Shown piece after piece: positions 8,020 to 15,626 of a DNA stretch of 28,089 nt. The stretch is from positions 1 to 28,089 of the forward strand of contig JANMOP010000029.1 in NCBI GenBank assembly GCA_031369365.1, read 5' to 3'. The notes below the pieces were generated by a model that saw nothing but the letters and a program-made list of their open reading frames with translations, did no database searches and had not been told where the DNA came from. The position numbers and the translations under genes are program-made. The number at the start of each line of letters is the position of its first letter. Position 1 is the stretch's first letter. Source of the stretch: Methylotenera_A sp031369365. Lineage in GTDB: Bacteria > Pseudomonadota > Gammaproteobacteria > Burkholderiales > Methylophilaceae.

Positions 8020-9771
8020 CTACAAGGTGGCGGCGTGGTGGTCTTTTGCCCATTGTAAAAACTTCTCAAAAGGCATCGGTTTGGCAAAATAATAGCCTTG
8101 GCATTTATGTATATTTAATTTTTTGATTAAATCCAGGCAATCTTTGTCTTCCACACCTTCGGCCAGCACCTCTTTGCCCAAGCTGTTGGAGAGCATAGCG
8201 ATAGAGTTCACGATTTCATAATCATCGCTCGAGCGGGTAATATCACGCACAAATGATTGATCGATTTTAATTAAATTAATGGGCATAGTGCGCAGCCGCG
8301 ATAGTGATGAAAAGCCAGTACCAAAGTCATCTAAAGCAAGCCTGAAGCCACTTGCAGCTAATTGGTTAATTACAGAGCTCGTGGTTTCGTTGTATTCTAG
8401 CAAGCCATCTTCTGTGATTTCCAACACAATGTTTTTAGCTGTGATTTTCCATAAAGTCAGCATTTGCATCAGCAAGTGGGGCAGTTCAATATCGTATAAG
8501 TCTTCTGCACGCAGATTGATAGTCAGGTAAACGTTGAGCTTGTGTTCATGTTCCAGCTCGGCAGCATAACGGCAGGCCGAGTTGATTAACCAGCGCGTAA
8601 ACAGCTTGCCTTTGCCTACTTTATTTAAAATTTCTACCGTTAAACTAGGGTAAACGCTATAGCCAGCTTTTTCTGACCAGCGCAATAGTAGCTCAGCACC
8701 AGCACAACTTGAGTCTTTTAGATTGACGATGGGCTGGAAAAATAAAGTTAAATTATCACTGCCAAAAGCTTCAATCACCTTGTTTTCTAACTCATTCTGG
8801 GTCGATAGAAGCGTTTTTAGTTCATCGGAATAGAAAACCAGAGGCAGTTGTTTATAAAGCGCGTTTTCGAGTGCCAATTTAGAGCAATGATACAAATCAT
8901 GTATTTTTTCGGATGACTTAAAATCGTAAGCGCAGCCGATAAACGGCGTTACCAACACAGATTGATCACCTAAAAAAACCATCTCCTCAAAAGCTCTTTG
9001 CAGTTTTGCGGCGAGTAAATTCAGTTGAATGTTGTCATCTAGTGCAGGTATTAGAATATCAAACTGCAAGTTGTCACCATAGTAGATTTGATATTCTTGC
9101 GAAGTATTCCGTAATAATAGCTCCGTGATTTTTCTACTCAGGCGCATGGCCATCATGTGCGAAAAAATAGGGTTACTTTTTGATAGCTGAAAATGTACAG
9201 AAAATATGCCTATTTGTTGGTCGTCGCCAGCGACTGCAATGGCTTTTTCTAGGTCAGATTCAATCAGGCTTGAAATGGGTAGCTGCGTATTAGCATCATA
9301 ATTCTGCATATAATCGAGCTGTAACTGTTGATGTTGCTGGGTGGTTTCTGCTAACAAGTCAAATAGAAAACAATGCAATTTAGTTGAGTGAGAAAGACCC
9401 AATATTGACTTTAATTCAAGGCATTTAAGGTGGCTAAGTACATCTTGAGTGCTTGCCCCGTCTTGAATAGCGTTTAGCCATGCAAAAACAAGCTGATTGA
9501 TCTTGCTGGTAAACGCAGGTAAACCTTGGCTGGCAGGCCAATTTTTTATTTCTGCAGCTAACTGTAGTAAAAACGAATTCGCGGGTGATTTCCCAGCTAT
9601 CTCTGTCTGCTGGAGCGCGTTGAGATTGATTTTAAGGTTTGAAAATACGGTTTGCGGCTTAAGCCCGTAAGCCATTAATTTGGCTAAAATCGCTTGTTCT
9701 GAATAGGCAATTTCGACTTCCTGCAATACCGTTTCTATGTTTGTTTCTATATTCGTTTCGACCTTGCTCAT
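8020..9771 (-). CDS. EAL-domain cyclic-di-GMP phosphodiesterase with degenerate GGDEF-like region
   Basis: 583 residues, no signal peptide or membrane segment, so probably cytosolic. Residues 1-150 are helical and unassigned. Residues about 155-315 have the layout of a GGDEF domain, but the active-site loop reads YYGDNLQFD, so cyclase activity is not expected. Residues about 325-570 form an EAL domain with its catalytic set: E360 (GAELLLRW, Leu replacing the Ala of EAL), N419, E451, D481-D482 (DDFGTGFSSL), K502, E538 (LAEGVE) and Q558. Hydrolysis of c-di-GMP to pGpG is therefore likely. The start ATG lacks a clear Shine-Dalgarno. It begins 15 bases after the HD-GYP gene and is probably co-translated with it. 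Confidence 0.88.
   Translation of the reverse strand: MSKVETNIETNIETVLQEVEIAYSEQAILAKLMAYGLKPQTVFSNLKINLNALQQTEIAGKSPANSFLLQLAAEIKNWPASQGLPAFTSKINQLVFAWLNAIQDGASTQDVLSHLKCLELKSILGLSHSTKLHCFLFDLLAETTQQHQQLQLDYMQNYDANTQLPISSLIESDLEKAIAVAGDDQQIGIFSVHFQLSKSNPIFSHMMAMRLSRKITELLLRNTSQEYQIYYGDNLQFDILIPALDDNIQLNLLAAKLQRAFEEMVFLGDQSVLVTPFIGCAYDFKSSEKIHDLYHCSKLALENALYKQLPLVFYSDELKTLLSTQNELENKVIEAFGSDNLTLFFQPIVNLKDSSCAGAELLLRWSEKAGYSVYPSLTVEILNKVGKGKLFTRWLINSACRYAAELEHEHKLNVYLTINLRAEDLYDIELPHLLMQMLTLWKITAKNIVLEITEDGLLEYNETTSSVINQLAASGFRLALDDFGTGFSSLSRLRTMPINLIKIDQSFVRDITRSSDDYEIVNSIAMLSNSLGKEVLAEGVEDKDCLDLIKKLNIHKCQGYYFAKPMPFEKFLQWAKDHHAATL
9724..9759 (-). repeat. 12-bp tandem repeat at the EAL gene's N terminus
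   Basis: Read on the minus strand, codons 5-8 and 9-12 are GAAACGAATATA and GAAACAAACATA (E-T-N-I twice), followed by a decayed third copy, GAAACGGTATTG (E-T-V-L). The unit is 12 bases, so gain or loss of a copy keeps the frame and changes only the N-terminal length. Confidence 0.6.
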
Positions 9772-9786
9772 GTTTTATTAAGTATT

Positions 9787-11391
9787 CTAAACGTAAAAAT
9801 CACTGGGGTTAAGGCCATAGCTATCGGGCGCTAAGCTTTTGACTATTTTATAGGAATCACCAGCGGGAGTAGAAGGGCTGTTAAGTAAATTTAAGATGAT
9901 AGGCGAAGTGTAGCGTAGCTTATTGTTGTCTAACAGCAGCATTAAGCGTGGCAACAATCGTCTCACTTGGTTTTGTTGAATGACCACGCCCACCTCGCCT
10001 GTGTTGAGCTCTACCAAGGAGCTCACAGGGTACATGCCCATGAATTGTACTAGCTGATCAACCAATCCGCTACTGAATTGCTTGCCGCTTAATTGATGAA
10101 TTCTATCTAGTGCTTCCTGGTGAAAAACGCCTTTAGCATAAGCCTTATGGCTGGTGATAGCGCAATACGTATCAATCAAGCCTGCAATCTGCGAGGGCAG
10201 ACCAATTTGGCTTTCCTGTAATTGGTTTGGATAACCGCCGCCATCAATACGTTCATGATGTTGTGCCACTAAAAAAATCACTGCAGTTGGGATGTCTGGG
10301 GTTTTCTCTAAAATTTTCAGACTTTCATCCACGTGTTTTTTTGCATATTCAAACTCTTCACGGGTGAGTTTCCCCTCTTTTAACAACACATCGGCGGATA
10401 ATTTCACCTTGCCTACATCTTGTAACAAGCCAGCTAAACCCATTTCTTTAATCTGTTTTCTAGATAGGGCTAAAAAGTTGGCAAATGCCATTATTGTTAT
10501 GGAAACGTTTAAGGCATGGTGGTACGAATAACCATCGGTTTGTTTTAGTTTGGCTAGCCACAACAGGGCGTCGGGCGTGCGGCCTATACTGTCAACCATG
10601 CTGTCTAATATGTCACTGACCGCCGTTAAATCAAGCTGGTTCTCGTTTGCAATCGCGTCAAATATGGCTCTGGTGGCAATTTGCGATTGCTCATAAACTG
10701 GATAAATAAGCGCGATTTCATTTTCGACGGGCGGTTCTTCTTCATAGATAACGACACGATAGCTATCATCGCTCTCATTAGAGTTTTTATTGATTTCCGA
10801 AGTTTTATCTGTGGATGATTTAAGTTTTTTGCGATTAAATAAGCCGCTAAAAAAACCGCCAATCCCTCCTGCAACCTCTTCTGCCAGCTGTTTGGTAGCC
10901 GGTTTTTGTGTTGCGCCAACCTGGACTGTATAGGGAAAGGCTTCTTGCGTGGCGGTGTTCGCGCCATGCCGCATGTTGTAAACCGTGCCATCTTGGCTGC
11001 TGCGTTCAGTGCTTTGTGTTGCTTGATAGCCTTTTAATTCACGCAAAATATCAATGAAAGAAGATTTTTCTGTAATTTTTTGTGCAGTAGCTGAGTTAGT
11101 TTTAATGCCAGATGGATTCTTGCTGGGGTCTTTGATGCGGAATACTGCGCCCTCGCGTTTAATCGCCACATTCTGTTTGCTTGGTGCAGCAAACTGCTCA
11201 CCTATTGATCTTGTGCGATCAATATAAACAAATCGACAAATCGACCTGAGTTTATCTATATCGGCTTGGTCATCTAACAGGAAGCCTTGTAACAGAAATG
11301 GCGTACCTGCCCACGGTCTGTCTAGCTCGGTCACATACATGCCTAGCTCAAGCCTTTCAGCTGTTATTTCTTCTTTTTTTATCTCAGCCAT
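9787..11391 (-). CDS. DUF3391 plus HD-GYP domain protein with variant QD motif
   Basis: 534 residues, probably cytosolic. Residues 1-65 match the DUF3391 N-terminal domain (ERLELGMYVTELDRPW...YID). Residues 80-210 are a low-complexity linker with a short hydrophobic GGFFSGLFNRKK patch. Residues about 280-430 are an HD-GYP domain, the c-di-GMP phosphodiesterase type unrelated to EAL. Present are H291/H292, H353, HHE at 378-380, the GYP motif GGGYP (384-388) and D407. The eponymous His-Asp pair reads Q324-D325 (GLLQDVGK), so one metal ligand is replaced and activity is uncertain; it may be a sensor or an altered-metal enzyme. The ATG overlaps the end of the upstream gene by eight bases and has GAG five bases before it. 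Confidence 0.88.
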   Translation of the reverse strand: MAEIKKEEITAERLELGMYVTELDRPWAGTPFLLQGFLLDDQADIDKLRSICRFVYIDRTRSIGEQFAAPSKQNVAIKREGAVFRIKDPSKNPSGIKTNSATAQKITEKSSFIDILRELKGYQATQSTERSSQDGTVYNMRHGANTATQEAFPYTVQVGATQKPATKQLAEEVAGGIGGFFSGLFNRKKLKSSTDKTSEINKNSNESDDSYRVVIYEEEPPVENEIALIYPVYEQSQIATRAIFDAIANENQLDLTAVSDILDSMVDSIGRTPDALLWLAKLKQTDGYSYHHALNVSITIMAFANFLALSRKQIKEMGLAGLLQDVGKVKLSADVLLKEGKLTREEFEYAKKHVDESLKILEKTPDIPTAVIFLVAQHHERIDGGGYPNQLQESQIGLPSQIAGLIDTYCAITSHKAYAKGVFHQEALDRIHQLSGKQFSSGLVDQLVQFMGMYPVSSLVELNTGEVGVVIQQNQVRRLLPRLMLLLDNNKLRYTSPIILNLLNSPSTPAGDSYKIVKSLAPDSYGLNPSDFYV

Positions 11392-12313
11392 TTTTACTCA
11401 AAGTTTCAATATGCGCCCAAGCGCTTTGCGCCAGAGATGGTAAATGATAACCACCCTCAAGTGAAGATATAATTCTGTCTTTAGCGTATTTTTTTGCAAT
11501 TTCTTTTATAAACTCTGTCATCCACACATAGTCTTTTTCTATTAAGGCTAAATCTGCCAAAGGGTCATTTAAATGCGCATCAAACCCCGCCGAGATATAG
11601 ATAATGTCGGGTTTAAAGGCTTCTAAAGCGGGCTTAAACTCAGTTTCAAATACTTTTCTAAGATCTTCACCATTGGCGCCAGCGTTGATTGGCACATTAA
11701 GCATATTTTTGCTGCGAGTGTCTGCACCGCGATGTGGATAAAACGGATGTTGAAAAGTAGAGCATAGTAGGACATTCGGATTACTTTTAAAAATATCTTC
11801 AGTGCCATCGCCATGATGCACGTCAAAGTCAATAATCGCCACGCGCTTGATTTTGTGCTGTGACATGGCATGTGCCACGCCCACCGCCACATGATTAAAA
11901 ATACAAAAGCCTGCGCTATTGGCGCGCCCAGCATGATGCCCTGGTGGGCGCACGCAGCAAAAAGCGTTATTTACTTTGCCTGACATGACTAAATCGGTGG
12001 CTAAAATAACTGCGCCACTGGCGTGCAGTGCGGCGGATAGACTCATCGGCCCCATTGCGGTATCGCCGTCTAGGCGCACCAAGCCTGCCTTGGGGGCAAT
12101 GTTGTGAATATGGGCGACATAATCGGGGCTATGTGCACGTTCTAGTTGTGCTTGGGTGGCTGATAGTGCATCGTAAAACTGTAATTTTTGCTTTAAATTA
12201 GAGGCTAAAACCGCATTTTTAATGGCGGTGATGCGCGCAGGTGATTCGGGATGACTGCCATCCATCACATGCAATAGCGTATCGGGGTGGGATATGAAAG
12301 CCGTTTTTGTCAT
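11384..12313 (-). CDS. Histone deacetylase-family amidohydrolase (AcuC/acetylpolyamine deacetylase type)
   Basis: 309 residues, cytosolic. It has the full arginase/deacetylase-fold motif set: RPPGHHAG with the H126-H127 charge-relay pair, DFDVHHGDGT with zinc ligands D164 and H166, SAGFDAH with zinc ligand D245, and EGGYH with the transition-state Y289. Family members remove acetyl groups from lysines, polyamines or other amines; the substrate here cannot be told from sequence. It overlaps the HD-GYP start by eight bases, so the two are translationally coupled, and it follows rsgA after 17 bases. No strong Shine-Dalgarno is seen before its ATG. Confidence 0.88.
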   Translation of the reverse strand: MTKTAFISHPDTLLHVMDGSHPESPARITAIKNAVLASNLKQKLQFYDALSATQAQLERAHSPDYVAHIHNIAPKAGLVRLDGDTAMGPMSLSAALHASGAVILATDLVMSGKVNNAFCCVRPPGHHAGRANSAGFCIFNHVAVGVAHAMSQHKIKRVAIIDFDVHHGDGTEDIFKSNPNVLLCSTFQHPFYPHRGADTRSKNMLNVPINAGANGEDLRKVFETEFKPALEAFKPDIIYISAGFDAHLNDPLADLALIEKDYVWMTEFIKEIAKKYAKDRIISSLEGGYHLPSLAQSAWAHIETLSKNG

Positions 12314-12330
12314 GTTTAATTAATTGCAAA

Positions 12331-13209
12331 TTAAGTAATCATTAATTCTCGAGATAAATCTTGATAAAATTTTAATCTAACAGCAGATATTTTGCCAGCA
12401 TTGACTGCAATAGTTACCGCGCAATCTGGCTCGTGTGTGTGTTTGCAATTATTAAAACGGCAATTACCCAAATAAGGTCTAAATTCTATAAAAGCCAGTT
12501 CTAGTGTTTCTTGCGATAGATGATTTAAGCCAAACTCTTGCAAACCAGGGGAATCAATTAAAGTGCTTGTAGTATTTAAGTGGTACAAATGCGCCGCAGT
12601 GGTGGTATGTTTGCCGCTATCTAGCGCTGCGCTCATCTCTTGGGTACGCACGTTTTCATTGGGTAATAGGGCGTTAATAATGGTAGATTTACCCATGCCA
12701 GATTGGCCTACCAACACGCTTTGATGGTTGCTTAAATATGGCAGAAGCGCAGCTATATCTTGCTTGGCAGATAGGTGTAACACTTGGTATCCTAGCTTTT
12801 GATAGAGTTTGAGTTTATTTTTTGCATCATCCGCATCGGTTAAATCACACTTATTTAGCACAATAAGCGGCTTGATATTAGCGGCTTCTGCGGCCACTAG
12901 GCAACGATTTAATAAGGCCTCATAAAAACTGGGCTGCGTTGCCAGCACAATAATAATTTGCGTGACATTAGAGGCGAGAATTTTGCTTTTAAGGGTGCTG
13001 CTACGGTAAAGCAGTGATTTACGCGGCTCGCTTGATTCTACAACGCCCTGCGCCTTATCGGTGAGCTTAATATTGACGATATCGCCACAAGCTAAATCGG
13101 TTTTTTTGCCGCGCGTAACGCAGCTGATACGGCGAGGGATAAGACTTGAGGCGTCGGCAAGTTCAACTTGGTAACGCTTGCCATAAGAGGCAACGACTAG
13201 CCCTTGCAT
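12331..13209 (-). CDS. rsgA: Ribosome small-subunit-dependent GTPase A
   Basis: Late-stage 30S maturation GTPase that helps release assembly factors and checks the decoding site. 292 residues. An N-terminal OB-fold region (GLVVASYGKRYQVEL) is followed by the circularly permuted GTPase order: NKCD (119-122), P-loop GQSGMGKST (168-176), then DSPG (219-222). A C-terminal zinc site C250-x4-C255-x-H257-x5-C263 completes the family pattern. The start ATG at 13209 is preceded by AAGG, which lies inside a near-duplicate of the first codons. It sits 28 bases after the cytochrome gene. Confidence 0.94.
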   Translation of the reverse strand: MQGLVVASYGKRYQVELADASSLIPRRISCVTRGKKTDLACGDIVNIKLTDKAQGVVESSEPRKSLLYRSSTLKSKILASNVTQIIIVLATQPSFYEALLNRCLVAAEAANIKPLIVLNKCDLTDADDAKNKLKLYQKLGYQVLHLSAKQDIAALLPYLSNHQSVLVGQSGMGKSTIINALLPNENVRTQEMSAALDSGKHTTTAAHLYHLNTTSTLIDSPGLQEFGLNHLSQETLELAFIEFRPYLGNCRFNNCKHTHEPDCAVTIAVNAGKISAVRLKFYQDLSRELMIT

Positions 13210-13237
13210 CTTAGGCCTTGCATGTTATTGTAGGCAT

Positions 13238-13561
13238 CTATTTTTCAAATTTATAATAAGTTTGATTAAGGTGAGCGGCCACGTTAAGCTCTTCATCTTC
13301 AAACCATTTTAAGCCTAAGTTAGTATTGCAATTGCGTACTTGCGCGACCAAACCTTTGGAGGTGTTTACTTTGCGGTATTCGCGCGTGTAAATGCCAGAG
13401 CCGTCACCGCCGTAGCTGCTGGCATGGCAACTAACACAGTTTTTATCGGCTAGTGCTTTACCAGCGTTGGCATCGGCCTTCGCGAATAGCTCGTTAGCGT
13501 TTGCGCTTAGACTAAAACTTGCGCTAAGTAAACAAAGCCATGTGAATATAATTTTAGCCAT
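13238..13561 (-). CDS. Periplasmic monohaem cytochrome c, SHP/cytochrome c''-like
   Basis: 107 residues. A signal peptide (MAKIIFTWLCLL...SANA, cleavage near residue 23) is followed by one haem-binding CVSCH (C42, C45, H46). There is no Met after the haem motif, so this is not an ordinary Met-ligated class I cytochrome. The later VRNCNTNLGLKW segment lines up with the distal region of sphaeroides haem protein (RNCNSVIG, Asn88-Cys89, as I recall it) and Methylophilus cytochrome c'' (KHCNDILG, His95-Cys96). That makes N77 the likely distal ligand, next to C78. The partner cysteine found in both relatives is absent. The ATG at 13561 is chosen because GGAG lies eight bases before it; a GTG three codons earlier sits inside that GGAG. 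Confidence 0.82.
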   Translation of the reverse strand: MAKIIFTWLCLLSASFSLSANANELFAKADANAGKALADKNCVSCHASSYGGDGSGIYTREYRKVNTSKGLVAQVRNCNTNLGLKWFEDEELNVAAHLNQTYYKFEK

Positions 13562-13579
13562 GATTTTCACTCCAACTAA

Positions 13580-14833
13580 CTAGCTTGCGCTATATGTCGC
13601 TAATTTAGAAATGCGAATACTGGCGGGTGGGTGCGAATCGTAAAATGCCGAGTGCAATGGATCTGGCGTGAGGGTAGAGGCATTGTCACGGTAAAGCTTC
13701 ACCAGTGCCTCAACCAAGTGCTTAGCATTCGCATGTTTGGCTGCGTAATCATCGGCTTCAAATTCATTTTTGCGCGAATAACTCGCCATTAGTGGGCGCA
13801 ATAAAAACAGAAATACGGGCGAAACCAATAAAAACAGTATTAAAGCCATATAGTTGCTAGCTTCTGTCACGCCTAAGCCATTGTAAAACCACGCTTGATT
13901 CATTAACCAGCCCAGCAATGCTAAGCCCAAAAAGCTCACAAAAAACATGAGTGCGATGCGTTTAATAACGTGGTGATGTTTAAAATGACCAAGCTCATGT
14001 GCAAGTACCGCTTCGATTTCATCTGTATTTAGGCGGCTTAGTAAAGTATCAAAAAATACCACGCGCTTACTACTGCCGAAGCCAGTAAAATAGGCGTTGC
14101 CATGACCAGAGCGGGTTGATCCATCCATCACAAACAAGCCTTGCGATTTAAAGCCGCACTTAGTTAATAGCGCTTCAATACGCGTTTTTAAACTTTCATC
14201 CGCCAACGGTGTAAATTTGTTAAATAATGGCGCAATAAACGTCGGGTAAACCGCTAACATTAAAATATTAAACACACTCCACACCACCCACAAATAAAGC
14301 CACCAATATTGGCCAGCACCTTGCATCAGCCATAGCGCGGCAAACAAAATTGGCAAACCAAGCGCTAAGCCAACTAAGCTATGTTTAACTAAATCGCTAA
14401 AAAACATGGCAACTGTCATTTTGTTAAAGCCAAATTTTTCGTCCACGCTAAAAGTCTTGTAATATTCAAAAGGTAAATCAATCAAACTGCTGATGAATAG
14501 GGCGCTGCAAATCACCAACGCACCGCGAATAATGTCATAGTTTGGCATAATACTTTGCCAAATATTATCGATTAATTGTAAACCACCGCCAACAGTAAGC
14601 ACCGCTAATAATAAGGTTTGCACGACAGCTTCAATTAAAACTAATTTAGTTTTAGCAGCTGAATAATCTGCCGCTTTTTGGTGTGCTTCTAAAGAAATAC
14701 TGGCTTTGAATGCCTGTGGCACTTGTCCGCGATGTGCCTGTACATAGCCAATATGCCGCGAACCCAGCCAAAGTCGTGTAAGCGTGGTTGCAATGAGTAG
14801 TCCGATAAAAATAAAAGTGAGTGTGGATGCCAT
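13580..14833 (-). CDS. M48-family membrane metalloprotease (CAAX prenyl protease/Ste24 type)
   Basis: 417 residues. A membrane segment at the extreme N terminus (TFIFIGLLIATTL) is followed by several more between residues 60 and 200, the M48 N-terminal domain. The catalytic zinc site is HELGH at 279-283, with the third ligand E357 in NEFEADDYAA, and hydrophobic segments about 290-350. The last part (SFHPPASIRIS-like, here SHPPASIRISKLA) is typical of the family. In bacteria such proteins act in membrane protein quality control; no prenylated substrate is expected. It is first in a run with the cytochrome gene 18 bases downstream. No clear Shine-Dalgarno precedes its ATG. Confidence 0.9.
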   Translation of the reverse strand: MASTLTFIFIGLLIATTLTRLWLGSRHIGYVQAHRGQVPQAFKASISLEAHQKAADYSAAKTKLVLIEAVVQTLLLAVLTVGGGLQLIDNIWQSIMPNYDIIRGALVICSALFISSLIDLPFEYYKTFSVDEKFGFNKMTVAMFFSDLVKHSLVGLALGLPILFAALWLMQGAGQYWWLYLWVVWSVFNILMLAVYPTFIAPLFNKFTPLADESLKTRIEALLTKCGFKSQGLFVMDGSTRSGHGNAYFTGFGSSKRVVFFDTLLSRLNTDEIEAVLAHELGHFKHHHVIKRIALMFFVSFLGLALLGWLMNQAWFYNGLGVTEASNYMALILFLLVSPVFLFLLRPLMASYSRKNEFEADDYAAKHANAKHLVEALVKLYRDNASTLTPDPLHSAFYDSHPPASIRISKLATYSAS

Positions 14834-14892
14834 AAGATTCTAAAACTTAAGCTTTCTAATATTTAAGTTAAACTACTAGTATTCTGAAGCAT

Positions 14893-14921
14893 TTGTGCAC
14901 GGTTGGTTCACACGCTATGCT
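14893..14921 (+). promoter_or_regulatory. Putative orn promoter
   Basis: TTGTGC (14893-14898) and TATGCT (14916-14921) are separated by 17 bases in the 104-base gap between the divergent M48 and orn genes. Each box matches only partly, and the leader would be only about ten bases long. Confidence 0.25.
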
Positions 14922-14937
14922 ATAAACCCCTATTTTA

Positions 14938-15528
14938 ATGGAAATCATGATGAATGCGCCTAATAACAACCCAAGTAATGCAAATATTATGTCTAACGAC
15001 AATTTAATTTGGCTAGATATGGAAATGAGTGGTTTGCTGCCCGATTCTGACCGTATTTTAGAGCTTGCCGTGGTGGTGACGGATGCCGAACTCAACGTGC
15101 TGGGTGAATCGCCCGTATTGGTCATTCACCAAACCGATGCTGTGCTAGCAGGCATGGATGCTTGGAATCAGGGCACACATAAACGTAGTGGGCTGATTGA
15201 TAAAGTAAAAGCCTCCACTTTAGACGAAGCTGCCGCAACTGAACAAATGATTGCATTTTTAAAACAATTCGTGCCCGCAGGTAAATCGCCCATGTGCGGT
15301 AACTCTATCTGCCAAGATAGACGTTTTATGGCACGCTATATGCCTGATTTAGAAAGCTATTTTCACTATCGTAATTTAGACGTAAGCGTATTTAAAGAAC
15401 TGGCAAGGCGTTGGAAGCCCGCCATTTATTCAGGCTTTAAAAAAGCCAGCAAACATGAGGCGTTGGCGGACATTTACGAGTCAATTGACGAGCTTAAATA
15501 TTATCGTGAACATTTTATTGTTAAATAG
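14938..15528 (+). CDS. orn: Oligoribonuclease
   Basis: DEDDh 3'-5' exoribonuclease that clears 2-5 nt RNAs. It also degrades pGpG, the product of EAL phosphodiesterases, and so can complete c-di-GMP turnover, relevant to the EAL gene 5 kb away. 196 residues, close to E. coli Orn over almost the whole length: IWLDMEMSG (Exo I Asp/Glu), CGNSICQDRRFMARYMP (Exo II), RRWKP, and KHEALADIYESI (Exo III His/Asp). The N terminus is about 15 residues longer than in E. coli; ATGs at 14947, 14950 and 14989 are also in frame, and none has a good ribosome site, so the start is uncertain. It has no terminator of its own in plus orientation. Confidence 0.94.
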   Translation: MEIMMNAPNNNPSNANIMSNDNLIWLDMEMSGLLPDSDRILELAVVVTDAELNVLGESPVLVIHQTDAVLAGMDAWNQGTHKRSGLIDKVKASTLDEAAATEQMIAFLKQFVPAGKSPMCGNSICQDRRFMARYMPDLESYFHYRNLDVSVFKELARRWKPAIYSGFKKASKHEALADIYESIDELKYYREHFIVK

Positions 15529-15544
15529 CTTGACGAAAATTTAA

Positions 15545-15582
15545 AATAAAAAAAGGGGCGCACAACTTAATGTTACGCCCTT
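15545..15582 (-). terminator. Rho-independent terminator of glgA
   Basis: On the minus strand AAGGGCG (from 15582-15576) pairs with CGCCCCTT (15560-15553, one bulged base), with an inner AAC/GTT pair, and is followed by TTTTTTTATTTT. It lies 45 bases past the glgA stop. On the plus strand the hairpin is followed by TTAGGG, so it is not a good terminator for orn. Confidence 0.75.
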
Positions 15583-15626
15583 AGGGAGGAGAAGCTAGCT
15601 TTGGAGAAGCTTAATTATAATAAGCA

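Noticed and set aside
13562..13570. A GTG start three codons before the cytochrome ATG
   Set aside because: The GTG overlaps the GGAG that best serves the ATG at 13561.
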